Positions 17,676 to 28,686 of a stretch of 50,360 bases of DNA are shown in pieces; position 1 is the stretch's first letter; each line of letters starts with the position of its first letter. The notes beneath the pieces were generated by a model that did not search any database, was not told the DNA's origin, and worked only from the letters and a program-made list of their open reading frames with translations. The stretch is from Candidatus Krumholzibacteriia bacterium (lineage in GTDB: Bacteria > Krumholzibacteriota > Krumholzibacteriia > LZORAL124-64-63): the NCBI GenBank assembly GCA_024762975.1, contig JANTGJ010000010.1, positions 1 to 50,360 on the forward strand, in the 5' to 3' direction. The position numbers and the translations under genes were made by a program.

Positions 17676-18641
17676 TCAATCCGCGATGTCTGTCACGCCA
17701 CGCCGGTAACAACACAACACCGCCAGATTCATCAGACCGAAGTACAGACGCTCCCAGCGCGGCTTCGCCGTCGCGGTTGCAGGCCAGCGCTGCAACAACT
17801 GCGGCAGGGAGCTACCCAGGGGCGAGTCCGCCAGGAAACGGAAAAGTACTGCCGCCGGCCCCGGCCGGGTTCCCGGAGCATCGACCACCAGATCCAGGCG
17901 CATTTCCACGAGGCGCTCCGGGTGGATCTCGGCGATGCGCGGCAGACTGAACCTGCCGCATTCTACCTTCTTTGCGAAATACTCGGCCAGTGTGTGATGA
18001 TGGACGTGAAGCGGTACCGGCGTTGGGAGCGTTCGAAATCGGACTCCCGCAACCGATTCCAATCGAAAAGCCACTTCCATATCTTCGAATCCGTAGGCGG
18101 AAAATTCTTCGTCGAATCCACCAATGGACAGGAACTGATCCCGCGGAACAGCGGCGTTCTGCGTCACAAAATAGCGGGCCGGAGCGGGGCCGGCCGGCAA
18201 CTTCGAGGCCCCCCGGGTATCCAGGTATCGAAAATGCGGCGCATCGATGACTTCCGGGGCGGTCACCGCATAGCCAATCGTACCGCATCCCGGGAACTCG
18301 CGCAGCAGTCGTACGTGGGCACCCGGCAGATCGGGCGGGACCACGATGTCATCGTCCAGAAACAGGATCCACTGCCCCACCGCATTGCGGGCTCCCAGAT
18401 TCCGGGCACGGGCACGTCCCAGATTCATGCCCGGAGCGACCACATGCAACGCGGGTTGATTGCCCACGTGGGACTCGACCCGTTCGCGCAGAAAGTCCCC
18501 CGTTTCGTCGGTCGAACCATCGTCGACCACGATGATCTCCCAGGGTTCATCCAGTCCCGACTCCTCCTGGAGCAGAGCATCCAACGTTCGCCGCAGCAGG
18601 GAGACCTTGTTCATCGTGGGAATGACCACCGAAAGAATCAT
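17676..18641 (-). CDS. Glycosyltransferase family 2
   Basis: LSVVIPTMNKVSLLRRTLDALL...VVDDGSTDETGDF...LFLDDDIV. Confidence 0.92.
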   Translation of the reverse strand: MILSVVIPTMNKVSLLRRTLDALLQEESGLDEPWEIIVVDDGSTDETGDFLRERVESHVGNQPALHVVAPGMNLGRARARNLGARNAVGQWILFLDDDIVVPPDLPGAHVRLLREFPGCGTIGYAVTAPEVIDAPHFRYLDTRGASKLPAGPAPARYFVTQNAAVPRDQFLSIGGFDEEFSAYGFEDMEVAFRLESVAGVRFRTLPTPVPLHVHHHTLAEYFAKKVECGRFSLPRIAEIHPERLVEMRLDLVVDAPGTRPGPAAVLFRFLADSPLGSSLPQLLQRWPATATAKPRWERLYFGLMNLAVLCCYRRGVTDIAD

Positions 18642-19786
18642 CGTGTTCCCCCGGTACCCGATGCCAGCGACGCCAGTCCGAACTCCGTCGGCCAGGTATT
18701 CGAGCCCTCGACCAGACTCCGGTAGATCTTTGATACCGCCTCCATGTTGGTATCGAATCCGGCGCAGGCGCGCGCAATTTTCAGCGCAGCCTGTCCGGCA
18801 TGGGAGCGAAAATCGGCGTCCCTTGCGAAGCGGAGCATCGCCGCCTCCAGTGCCTCGGTATCTCGCGGTGGGACCACCAGTCCGGACTGCCCGTCCTCGA
18901 CGAATTCCATCGCCGAAGCCAGTCCCGAGACCACGATCGCCGATCCGCAGGACATCGCCTCCAGGAGGCTGACCGCCGTCGCATCGACCGAGGGAACGGA
19001 GATGAATACATCGGCAGCATTCAGCGCCAGATGGAAGTCCTCGTGTGGGATGCGGCCCACGAAGACCATCGCCTGACCGATCCCGGCGGCTTCGGCCATT
19101 TCGCGGAAGGGGCCGGGCTCGCCCTCATAGCCGGCAAACAGAAACCGGGCGCGCGGCTCCTGCCGAAGAATCCGCGCCGCAGCCTCGATCACCACATCGA
19201 TATTGTAGTAGGGCTGGGTATAGCTTCGTGGCGAGAAGTACACGATGTCATCCGGTCCGAACCCCAGACGCGTTCGATAGTCCGTCGCATCCACGGGCCG
19301 GAACCGGGCGAAGTCGACTCCCCACAGAACACGGTAGGCACGATTCCGATCCGCATCCAACTCCACGGAGCATTGCAGGATATCGACCGAATCGCCGGTC
19401 AGCGCATCGCAGTGACGCAGGGCGCGCCGGGCCAGCCACTTTTTCAGTGTCGACTCGTACGGTGTCACGTAGACATCGTCTCCCCATACCGTCAACACAT
19501 TCGGATGAAATCCGCTGAAGTCGCCCCAGTATCCGTAACCGGTCAGGAAATGGGTGTTCAGCAGGTCGGGTCGGATCTCGGCGAGCAGTCGTTTGACCTT
19601 GCCCAGGGAACGCCAGTAGCGAAACGGTTTCGGTCCGACGCCGGCAGAGATGTCGTGAACCTGAACGCCGGGCACCGGCCCGGGCTGGACTGTCAGTAGA
19701 TGGCATTCGTGGCCCCGCTCAGCGAACCAGCGAATCCAGCGCTCGGTGTGAATGTGGCGGCCAATGGAAAGGAATGCGAGGCGCAC
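18638..19786 (-). CDS. Glycosyltransferase family 4
   Basis: Two Rossmann domains, VFISVPSVDATAVSLLEAMSCGSAIVVSGLASAMEFVEDGQSGLVV. GTG start at 19786 after AAGGAGAG; the longer ORF N-terminus is translated tRNA-Leu. Confidence 0.9.
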   Translation of the reverse strand: MRLAFLSIGRHIHTERWIRWFAERGHECHLLTVQPGPVPGVQVHDISAGVGPKPFRYWRSLGKVKRLLAEIRPDLLNTHFLTGYGYWGDFSGFHPNVLTVWGDDVYVTPYESTLKKWLARRALRHCDALTGDSVDILQCSVELDADRNRAYRVLWGVDFARFRPVDATDYRTRLGFGPDDIVYFSPRSYTQPYYNIDVVIEAAARILRQEPRARFLFAGYEGEPGPFREMAEAAGIGQAMVFVGRIPHEDFHLALNAADVFISVPSVDATAVSLLEAMSCGSAIVVSGLASAMEFVEDGQSGLVVPPRDTEALEAAMLRFARDADFRSHAGQAALKIARACAGFDTNMEAVSKIYRSLVEGSNTWPTEFGLASLASGTGGTR

Positions 19787-19860
19787 GCGGATCTCTCCTT
19801 GCCGAAACCCGGTGGTTCCGGCCCAAGCACTATTGCCGCGCTGCGGCGGATTGTCCAAGC

Positions 19861-19948
19861 TGGTGCCGGGAGCCGGAATCGAACCGGCACGGAGCAACGC
19901 TCCGAGGGATTTTAAGTCCCTTGCGTCTACCAGTTTCGCCATCCCGGC
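19861..19948 (-). tRNA. tRNA-Leu (UAA), encoded CCA
   Basis: GCCGGGA/TCCCGGC acceptor, anticodon loop CTTAAAA, long variable arm CGGAGCGTTGCTCCG. Confidence 0.95.
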
Positions 19949-19969
19949 ACCGATCGATGTTGCTCACCG

Positions 19970-19998
19970 ATCATCGAGTTGCGCGCAGCCGGTGTCAA
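19970..19998 (-). promoter_or_regulatory. Promoter for tRNA-Leu: TTGACA-N17-GATGAT
   Basis: Perfect -35 directly after the terminator T-run. Confidence 0.5.
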
Positions 19999-20003
19999 TC
20001 AAC

Positions 20004-20026
20004 AAAAAACCGACGCGAAACGTCGG
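20004..20026 (-). terminator. Intrinsic terminator after tRNA-Cys
   Basis: CCGACG-TTTCG-CGTCGG-TTTTTT on the minus strand. Confidence 0.88.
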
Positions 20027-20056
20027 CAAGCATCCATTCGTCGGGCAGTGTTGGAC

Positions 20057-20131
20057 TGGAGGCGGCACCCGGAGTCGAACCGGGGGTAACGATTTTGCAG
20101 ACCGTCGCCTTAACCACTTGGCCATGCCGCC
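20057..20131 (-). tRNA. tRNA-Cys (GCA), encoded CCA
   Basis: GGCGGCA/TGCCGCC acceptor, U73, loop CTGCAAA. Confidence 0.94.
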
Positions 20132-20141
20132 CCGTACCGGA

Positions 20142-20170
20142 ATTATCGTGCGACCCGGGAAAGATGTCAA
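20142..20170 (-). promoter_or_regulatory. Promoter for tRNA-Cys: TTGACA-N17-GATAAT
   Basis: Near-consensus sigma70-type promoter 11 nt upstream of the tRNA 5' end. Confidence 0.75.
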
Positions 20171-20203
20171 CCGGTCGCGGACCGCCCCATCCGGCAATAA
20201 AAA

Positions 20204-20279
<76 letters not shown>

Positions 20280-20294
20280 TCCGAAGATTCCGAA

Positions 20295-20323
20295 GAGATA
20301 ATGAATCACCGACGAGTTGTCAA
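20295..20323 (-). promoter_or_regulatory. Promoter for tRNA-Gly: TTGACA-N17-TATCTC
   Basis: Perfect -35 with 17-nt spacer. Confidence 0.6.
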
Positions 20324-20335
20324 ATGGATTTTGCG

Positions 20336-21463
20336 TTATCCCCCAGTCAGTTCGTGGTAAACGTCGGCCGTCAACTCCGCGACACGATCCCACGAATAGG
20401 TCTCGATGGCATGCAACTGGGCTGCCTCGCCCCATTGGCGACGTTGATCCGGGTTGGCCAGCAATTCCGTCAACTTTGCCGCCAGGTCAGTGACCTCCCC
20501 GCTGCGAAAGACCGCACCGTTTCCGGACAGAGCCTCCAGGTTCGGCGGAATGTCGCTCACCAGGCAGCACCTCGCGTAGCTCATCCCCTCCAGGAGCGTA
20601 ATCGACAGCCCCTCCAGCGTAGACGGCAGCACCACGATTTCCGCACTGGTATAGAGCTCGGCCAGGATCGGCCCATGCACATAGCCAAGAAAGACAACGC
20701 TCTCGTGCGCCATGGCTTTCAGGCTCTCAACGTACCCGGGAGTGAATCCGGCGTCGCCCGCGATCACCAGTTGGCGATTGCCGCGGACCTCGGGCGGGAG
20801 ACTCGCCCACGCCTCCAGCAACAGGTGACACCCTTTCTCGGGCACCAACCGGCCGACAAAGAGCAGGTACTCTCCCCGGACGCCCGCGGCGCGCATCAGA
20901 TCCGGTGCTCGATATTCCGGTGGCGTGATGCCATTGGGAATGAACTCGGTGACCTGCCCATGTTCGCGGCGAAAATGCTCCTGCAACGCCTGCGAAACCA
21001 CGATCGTTCGATCCGGAAACCGAACGCTGCCGGTCTCCCCCCACTTCAGGATTCGCTTGGCGAAACCGCCCCACTTGTCCCGCTGCCAGTCCAATCCGTG
21101 AACCGTGACCACCGTGGGAATACGCGACATCCAGCGGGGAATTCCGGCCAGCAAGCCGGGCCCCAGGGCATGGTAGTGCACAACATCCGGACGCGTCCGC
21201 AACACATCGCCGGTAGCCAGGATCGAATGACTGATCGCGTCGAGATGCTTGGTGGGAATGCTCGGCAACCGGCGGACCCGGACACCGTCCAGATCCGCCG
21301 GGCCATCCTGGTCGCTGTAGTGCGGCCGACTGTAGATCTCGGTCGCAACTCCCCATGGCCCCAGCCGGGCAGCCAATTCGGCCACGTGCTTCTCGATTCC
21401 GCCGTGGACGGGGGGATACCCCTTCTGACCAATCATGGCCACGCGGATGGGACGATGGGTCAC
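20336..21463 (-). CDS. Glycosyltransferase family 4
   Basis: VAMIGQKGYPPVHGGIEKHVAELAARL...VLPSTLEGLSITLLEGMSYARCCLVSDIP; GTG start inferred. Confidence 0.9.
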   Translation of the reverse strand: MTHRPIRVAMIGQKGYPPVHGGIEKHVAELAARLGPWGVATEIYSRPHYSDQDGPADLDGVRVRRLPSIPTKHLDAISHSILATGDVLRTRPDVVHYHALGPGLLAGIPRWMSRIPTVVTVHGLDWQRDKWGGFAKRILKWGETGSVRFPDRTIVVSQALQEHFRREHGQVTEFIPNGITPPEYRAPDLMRAAGVRGEYLLFVGRLVPEKGCHLLLEAWASLPPEVRGNRQLVIAGDAGFTPGYVESLKAMAHESVVFLGYVHGPILAELYTSAEIVVLPSTLEGLSITLLEGMSYARCCLVSDIPPNLEALSGNGAVFRSGEVTDLAAKLTELLANPDQRRQWGEAAQLHAIETYSWDRVAELTADVYHELTGG

Positions 21464-21482
21464 ATCTACTCCGTCGTTCCGA

Positions 21483-22502
21483 TCAGTACTCCATGCGCAG
21501 CGGCGCACCATTGCGGCGAATCGACTCGCAAGCCTGCTCCAGCACCTGTACGACCTTCAGACCGTGATCGCCGGTGCTGAGAGGCACCTCGTCACCAACA
21601 ATGATATCGCGGAAGTGTGCGGTCTCGGCCTTCAGGGGTTCGACCGTGTCGACCGTCGGGACATGGATATCACCCGACCGGTACAACAACTGGAATTCTC
21701 CGAAGTTGTCGTAGTGCGGTTGCACATCGACTCCCTTGTCGTACACCTTCACCTTTTCACTCGGATCAATGTCGTCATACACGAGCATCTTGCGGCTGCC
21801 CACGAAGGTGCACTTGCGGATCTTGTTCGGATCCAGCCAGCTGACATGGATGTGCGCCAGGCGCCCACCGGGATACTCGAGGGTGATGAAAGCCACGTCC
21901 TCGATATTCTTTTCCTTTTGTACGTAGCAGTGTCCGTAGGCACTGACGCTGACCGGCCACGACTGGAACAGGTAGTTCAGCATCGCCACATCGTGCGGTG
22001 CAAGATCCCAGACCACATTGGCGTCCTTCTGGAAGATCCCCAGATTCACCCGCGAGATGTTCACGTAGTAGATATCTCCCAGTTCACCTTCATCGATGAA
22101 CTGCTTGATCTTGCGGACCGCAGGCGTGAACACGAAGGTGTGCCCCACCATGATGTGCAGCCCCCGGGCCGCGGCGATCTCGTTCAGGGCGCGGCAATCG
22201 GCGCTGTTGGTCGCCATCGGCTTCTCGAGAAACAGATGCTTTCCGGCCTCGAGTACTTCCTTGCCGAGCGGAAAATGAGTCGACATCGTCGTCGCTACGA
22301 CCACGGCGTCGATCTCATCATCCTGCAGGATCTCCCGATAGTCCTGAGTTTTCCCGGTGTTCGGGTAGAGCAGTCCGACATGGCCCAGGCGCGTTTCGTT
22401 CAGGTCGCAGATGGTCTTCAGCTCGACATCGGCCAAGCCGTTGAAGTTCCGAATCAGGTTAGGTCCCCAATAACCACATCCGATGACACCGACTTTCAAC
22501 AT
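21483..22502 (-). CDS. Gfo/Idh/MocA family sugar oxidoreductase
   Basis: MLKVGVIGCGYWGPNLIRNF...GKHLFLEKPMA. Confidence 0.93.
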   Translation of the reverse strand: MLKVGVIGCGYWGPNLIRNFNGLADVELKTICDLNETRLGHVGLLYPNTGKTQDYREILQDDEIDAVVVATTMSTHFPLGKEVLEAGKHLFLEKPMATNSADCRALNEIAAARGLHIMVGHTFVFTPAVRKIKQFIDEGELGDIYYVNISRVNLGIFQKDANVVWDLAPHDVAMLNYLFQSWPVSVSAYGHCYVQKEKNIEDVAFITLEYPGGRLAHIHVSWLDPNKIRKCTFVGSRKMLVYDDIDPSEKVKVYDKGVDVQPHYDNFGEFQLLYRSGDIHVPTVDTVEPLKAETAHFRDIIVGDEVPLSTGDHGLKVVQVLEQACESIRRNGAPLRMEY

Positions 22503-22660
22503 GGCCGACTCGCTTTCTTTACCGTGGAAGGCTCCTGGACCCGGCGCTCCGCCCCCTGTGGCGTGCCTTGATCCAACAGATTGACTAGAAGCTTGTGGGC
22601 AGGATGCGAGGCGTCCGCGACACCGTCAAGTGGAATCCCGTCGCCTCATCCGGCCGGCGT

Positions 22661-23395
22661 TCAATACCCGCCGGTGCCCCAGAGAACTACCGGGATCGTA
22701 CGTAGAATGATGGCAACATCCCAAGCCAGGGACCAGTCATTGATATACTGGACATCCAGCCGAACCATTTCTTCGAAAGAAACGGAACTGCGACCACTGA
22801 CCTGCCAGAGCCCTGTCAAACCGGGTACCGCTTTCAGACGCTCCATGTGCCAGGGTTGGTAGTTTTCGATCTCGTAGGCGATGGGCGGTCGGGGGCCGAC
22901 CACTGACATTTCACCCTTGAGGATATTGAAGAGCTGGGGAAGCTCGTCCAAAGAGGTCTTGCGCAACCAGGCGCCAATCGGTGTGACGCGCGGGTCAGCC
23001 TTCAACTTGAAGACCTTGTCGCCGGCATTGGACTCGGCACAACCCGACTCGTCGCCGGAAATGAACATCGCGGCGAACTGGCGATGGATCGCATCGTCAC
23101 TGTTGTATTCCATCGAACGGAATTTGTAGAAGGTAAACGGGCGACCGTCCCGCCCAAGACGTTCCTGTTTGAACAGGACCGGTCCCGGGCTGGATCGTTT
23201 GACAAGCAAGGCCAGCAACAACATCACCGGGCTGAGCACGACCAGGGCCAGAGTGGACAGTACAATATCCATCACACGCTTGGCCGTGGCCCAGTGGCTG
23301 TAGTATCGGGTGGTGTCGGCGGGAATAAAAAGCTTCGGGGATACTACGTGGTAGTCACCTTCAACGATCGCTGCCGCTGCCGCGTCTTGCTTCAT
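22661..23395 (-). CDS. Undecaprenyl-phosphate sugar phosphotransferase (bacterial sugar transferase)
   Basis: KRVMDIVLSTLALVVLSPVML...SLDELPQLFNILKGEMSVVGPRPP...VPGLTGLWQVSGRS. Confidence 0.93.
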   Translation of the reverse strand: MKQDAAAAAIVEGDYHVVSPKLFIPADTTRYYSHWATAKRVMDIVLSTLALVVLSPVMLLLALLVKRSSPGPVLFKQERLGRDGRPFTFYKFRSMEYNSDDAIHRQFAAMFISGDESGCAESNAGDKVFKLKADPRVTPIGAWLRKTSLDELPQLFNILKGEMSVVGPRPPIAYEIENYQPWHMERLKAVPGLTGLWQVSGRSSVSFEEMVRLDVQYINDWSLAWDVAIILRTIPVVLWGTGGY

Positions 23396-23803
23396 GGGAC
23401 ACAGTCTCCTCTGCCATTGCGCAGTTGTTGTTTCTCCGGACTGAAAGACTCAACGCATTAGCTTCGGATCATCTGTCCCCTTCAGAAGCTTAGGAGGTAC
23501 GTAGGTACCCACAGGCAATTTCGCGATTGAGAATGTAGTATAACACGTGATGTTCTGTCCCGTCTACCCCCTTCTTACCATTTTTTTTGCCCTTTACGGT
23601 TTTCTAATGAAAGGATTCCCTCCCGGCCACCCGGTTGAAGCTGTCCTGGATTCAGGTAACCCGCGATTTCCGAGCGAAATCCAGGGGTTATGATTCCCGG
23701 GAATGCCTGAAACTTTCTTTTGCCTTCCCCGCGTCGAAAACCTATCCTGGACTAGCTGATTTCCGCCACAGAGGGCAAGTTACTTGGAGAGGAGCTACAA
23801 AGC

Positions 23804-25123
<1,320 letters not shown>

Positions 25124-25149
25124 ATTGGTTGGATGATCTTACCTGGAAC

Positions 25150-25187
25150 GAAACCGGCTCCGCATCCCGTGGAGCCGGTTTCTTTTC
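25150..25187 (+). terminator. Intrinsic terminator after ino1
   Basis: GAAACCGGCTCC-gcatcccgt-GGAGCCGGTTTC-TTTTC. Confidence 0.85.
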
Positions 25188-25219
25188 CGCCGCAAAGCGG
25201 CGAGCGCGAAGGAACGACC

Positions 25220-25855
25220 ATGGAATGGAAAGTGGAGGTGCGCCCGGTCGGCCCGCTGCAGATGAACTCGGTGTTGATCACGGGCGTGGGCGCGGACGGG
25301 CCGGAAACCATTCTGATCGACCCGGGCGCCGAGCCGGAGAAACTCCTCGAGTGGGTCGGTCATTCCGGCGGCCGGCTGGTTGCCCTGCTGGCCACGCACG
25401 GCCACTTCGACCATGTCGGTGCTGCGGCCGAGATCCAGGACGCGCACGATCTGCCGCTGCGCTGCCACAGGAACGACCTCGAGCTGATCCGTCAGATGCC
25501 GCAGATCCAGGAATCCTACGGATTTCCCGCCACCCGGATCCCACGCTGCGCGTCGGACCTGGACGAGGGCGTGCGGATCCCGTTTGCCACTGGTGAAATC
25601 AAGGTCAGGCATGTCCCGGGCCATTCCCCCGGACAGCTGATGTTCATCCTGCCCGGACAGGCCATTGTCGGCGACTGCCTCTTTGCCGGGTCCGTCGGGC
25701 GCACCGATCTACCGGGCGGGGATTTCGCCACCCTGGAAAAAAGTATCCGGGAACGCATCTATACGCTCCCGGACAACACCGTCATCATTTGTGGGCACGG
25801 TCCCGATACGACCGTTGGTCGCGAAAAAGAGTCGAATCCGTTCGTCCGCGGCTAG
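25220..25855 (+). CDS. MBL-fold metallohydrolase (glyoxalase II-like)
   Basis: LLATHGHFDHVGAA, HVPGHSPGQLMF, VGDCLFAGSVGRTDLPGGD, CGHGPDTTVGREKESNPF; start at MEWKVE. Confidence 0.93.
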   Translation: MEWKVEVRPVGPLQMNSVLITGVGADGPETILIDPGAEPEKLLEWVGHSGGRLVALLATHGHFDHVGAAAEIQDAHDLPLRCHRNDLELIRQMPQIQESYGFPATRIPRCASDLDEGVRIPFATGEIKVRHVPGHSPGQLMFILPGQAIVGDCLFAGSVGRTDLPGGDFATLEKSIRERIYTLPDNTVIICGHGPDTTVGREKESNPFVRG

Positions 25856-25891
25856 GCGCCGAACCGGTCACGCAGCCAACGGGGCGTCAGC

Positions 25892-26731
25892 CTAGGCGGG
25901 CGGATTGTCTCGCGCCGCCTCCAGAGCATCCTGGCGTTCCACCTTCTGCTTCTCCAGCTTCTGGTGCTTCTTCAGGAACTCTTTCTTGATCCAGTCACGA
26001 TAGAGCGAAGCACCCAGGCACCCCGAATCGTAGGCATAAATGCTCTGGGAATTGGCCGGGGCCTCTTCGATCTTGATATTGTTCGTGATGATCGTCTTGA
26101 AGATGTCCGCCGCCGGGAAGACCTGGCCCAGTTCGCGACGCACCGGCTTCTGCAACGGGGTACGGCCATCCTTCTGGGTGATCAGCACGCCCAGCAATTG
26201 CAGCCAGATGTTCTGGCGCTGCTGGATCTTTTCGATCATTTCCTTCACCTGACGGATCGGCGGCACCGCCAGACCACTGCACTGCGTCGGGATCAGCGCG
26301 TAGTCGGCGGCAACCAACGCGTTCTGTGTCAGCACGCCCAGATTCGGGGGAGTATCGATGATGATCCAGCCGTACGATGTCGACAGCGCTCCGACTACCT
26401 TCGCCAACCGGTCATTGATCTGCGTCTTGGCCATGCTCTCGAGGGTCGGCGTCGAGGGCAGAATATCCACATTCTCGTCGTAGATCGTTGATGAGATTCC
26501 ATCCTGCGGGGTGATTGCGCGGCGCAATACGTCAAATACGCTGCGGGCCGGCGGCTCACCGTCCATCTTGCCCAGCAGCGAACTGGTCGCGCTACCGTTC
26601 GGATCCATATCGATCAGCAGACAGGACGAGGTCACGTCGCTGTAGCGAGTCAGGCCAGCCGCCAGATTGATTGCCGTAGTGGTCTTACCCGTTCCACCCT
26701 TGTGGTTCACGACAGCGATCACGTTGCTCAT
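25892..26731 (-). CDS. ParA/Soj-family ATPase (orphan)
   Basis: VVNHKGGTGKTTTAINLAAGL deviant Walker A, IIIDTPPNLGVLTQNAL; no adjacent ParB. Confidence 0.9.
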   Translation of the reverse strand: MSNVIAVVNHKGGTGKTTTAINLAAGLTRYSDVTSSCLLIDMDPNGSATSSLLGKMDGEPPARSVFDVLRRAITPQDGISSTIYDENVDILPSTPTLESMAKTQINDRLAKVVGALSTSYGWIIIDTPPNLGVLTQNALVAADYALIPTQCSGLAVPPIRQVKEMIEKIQQRQNIWLQLLGVLITQKDGRTPLQKPVRRELGQVFPAADIFKTIITNNIKIEEAPANSQSIYAYDSGCLGASLYRDWIKKEFLKKHQKLEKQKVERQDALEAARDNPPA

Positions 26732-26896
26732 AAGCGATAACCTCGAAGATTGGGGCCGGATACGGTAGCGGAATCAAGCAGGCAATATAAACGGACTCCC
26801 GAGCGCTTGAAAGGAAAAAGCCATTTTCTGCCCATAATGCCCTCCAGCGAGGACGTTTTTACTGAAAACCAGATACGATTCGCAAAAATCAACGAT

Positions 26897-27967
26897 TCAG
26901 GAACGAGGTCGCTCGGTCGCAAATGTGGATGCGACCGCCTCCATTTTCCGGAACATGGGCATCTTGTCCATCCCGGGGGCATAGACCAGGAGATCCAGGC
27001 ACCAGAGTCGTCCGTGTTGTTCATCAGGAATGAAATAGCACCAGAAGGCACCACCGCCGTCAAAACGATTGCTGGTCCATGCACCTTCCAGTTTCAGAAT
27101 TTTGCGATCGCCCCATTCCACGGTGGTCCACTCGAAAGTTTGCGGCAGAATTTCTTCGCTGTGCATTTTCAGGCCCATCTGCTCGCGCATCTCGATCAGG
27201 CGGTCCCGGTCCGCCAGCACCCCACTCGGCTCCGTGGTTTCCTGCCAGGTGACGGTGATGCCACGCGACGGCCGCTGCCGCAGCATCTCGACACCGGGAA
27301 ACCCATCCGGCTCCAACTGGTTCTGCTGGTACTGCCCCGGCACCTCAAGAAAGAAACCCAGGCGATCCATATTCGCGTTTACGAGGTTGGTATTCAGCCC
27401 GTCGTAGCGATTGCGGCGCAGAATTCTCTCCCGATTGCTGTCCTCGAAGATCTTGCGGATCTTTCCGACATTCCGGTTCAGAATACTGCCCAGATTATTG
27501 CGGTCGCGGGACGCGGCGACGACCAGGTGCTGATAGGTGGACCAGGGATCCTTGGCCTGAACGACTCCACCGCCACCGGAGAGCAGGCGCTCCCAGGTCG
27601 GCTCGGAGATCTCGCCGCGGGCGGCCTTCTCGGCTCCACCCCCCTTGCCCAACGCGACGAGCATCAGCACATTCTTGTAGCCCTTGGCAAGCTCCCAGCG
27701 ATCCGGCTCGAAGATATCCACCTTGAAGGACGGCTCGGGCTTGATCACGAAGGTTTTCTCGGTCACGAATTGAGCCACGAAACGGTCCGCTACCGGACGC
27801 AGGTCCCGGTCGGATACGACAACCGCCAGATCCCCATAGGATCCGGCGGCCATCAGGATGCCTTTTTCCTTGTCCATTCCGCAACCGCCGGTCAACAGGG
27901 TCACGGCGCAAGCTGTCAGGATCAGCCAGTTCTTCAAGTTCTTCCTCCGACCGGTAGCGGGATGCAT
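26897..27967 (-). CDS. DUF4837 family lipoprotein
   Basis: Lipobox LLTGGC; about 350 aa; resembles DUF4837. Start uncertain (27967 or 27988). Confidence 0.75.
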   Translation of the reverse strand: MHPATGRRKNLKNWLILTACAVTLLTGGCGMDKEKGILMAAGSYGDLAVVVSDRDLRPVADRFVAQFVTEKTFVIKPEPSFKVDIFEPDRWELAKGYKNVLMLVALGKGGGAEKAARGEISEPTWERLLSGGGGVVQAKDPWSTYQHLVVAASRDRNNLGSILNRNVGKIRKIFEDSNRERILRRNRYDGLNTNLVNANMDRLGFFLEVPGQYQQNQLEPDGFPGVEMLRQRPSRGITVTWQETTEPSGVLADRDRLIEMREQMGLKMHSEEILPQTFEWTTVEWGDRKILKLEGAWTSNRFDGGGAFWCYFIPDEQHGRLWCLDLLVYAPGMDKMPMFRKMEAVASTFATERPRS

Positions 27968-27987
27968 CGCCGCCCCACGGACGGTCA

Positions 27988-28683
27988 CTAATCCTCTAGA
28001 TCTAGGGCCTTCGGACCACTGGTGTCAAGCTGTGCCTGCATCTGTCGAATCTGACGCTGGGCCTGGACCAGGGCGCCGGTCAGCGCCCGATTCTCCCCTC
28101 GCAGGCGAGTAATCGTCACCAGATCGGCGCGGTCGCTTCCGGACCATCCACCTTCCAGCCGCAGACGACGATCCACCGGCTGTTGGGCGATTCCGGAAAC
28201 CTGCCTCTGCAGTCCACTGCGCCCCATGCCGCTCCAACGAAGATTCGTTTCCAGCGGCAGGCGATCGGAAATCGTTTCGGCCAGCGCCCGGTTCTCGGAG
28301 AGCGGACGAGAAGCCGGGGGCGCACCCGTCGGTCCCAGGAAAATCGCCACGGTCAGGACGGCAGCCATGCCGACGGCCGCGGCAGCGCCGAAATTGCGCA
28401 ACCATGCCCAGCGGTCGGTGCGTGCCTCCTCCCAGGGGAAAGCCGCTTCGCCGGCGGTTTCCTTGAGAGTCTGGTTCAAACGCAACTGCAGTTTCCAGTC
28501 GAAATTCTCGGGCAGCTCCGGTTCCGTTGCGGCAAGCAATCGCCTGCCCAGCAGCAGATCCGTGCGATACGCCTGACAGTCCGCGCAAGAGTCGAGGTGG
28601 GTTTCCAGTAGGCCCGCGACATCCGGTGGGGTTCGGCCGTCCATCTCCAGGCTCAGGTACTCTCGGGCCTTGTTGCAACGCAT
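27988..28683 (-). CDS. Zinc-finger anti-sigma factor with one TM helix
   Basis: HLDSCADCQ ZAS-like motif, TM segment AAAVGMAAVLTVAIFLG, adjacent to ECF sigma. Confidence 0.82.
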   Translation of the reverse strand: MRCNKAREYLSLEMDGRTPPDVAGLLETHLDSCADCQAYRTDLLLGRRLLAATEPELPENFDWKLQLRLNQTLKETAGEAAFPWEEARTDRWAWLRNFGAAAAVGMAAVLTVAIFLGPTGAPPASRPLSENRALAETISDRLPLETNLRWSGMGRSGLQRQVSGIAQQPVDRRLRLEGGWSGSDRADLVTITRLRGENRALTGALVQAQRQIRQMQAQLDTSGPKALDLED

Positions 28684-28686
28684 CGC

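Noticed and set aside
19787-19942. N-terminal extension of the GT4 ORF (MAKLVDARDLKSLGALLRAGSIPAPGTS...)
   Set aside because: This is a conceptual translation of tRNA-Leu; the real start is GTG at 19786 with its own SD.
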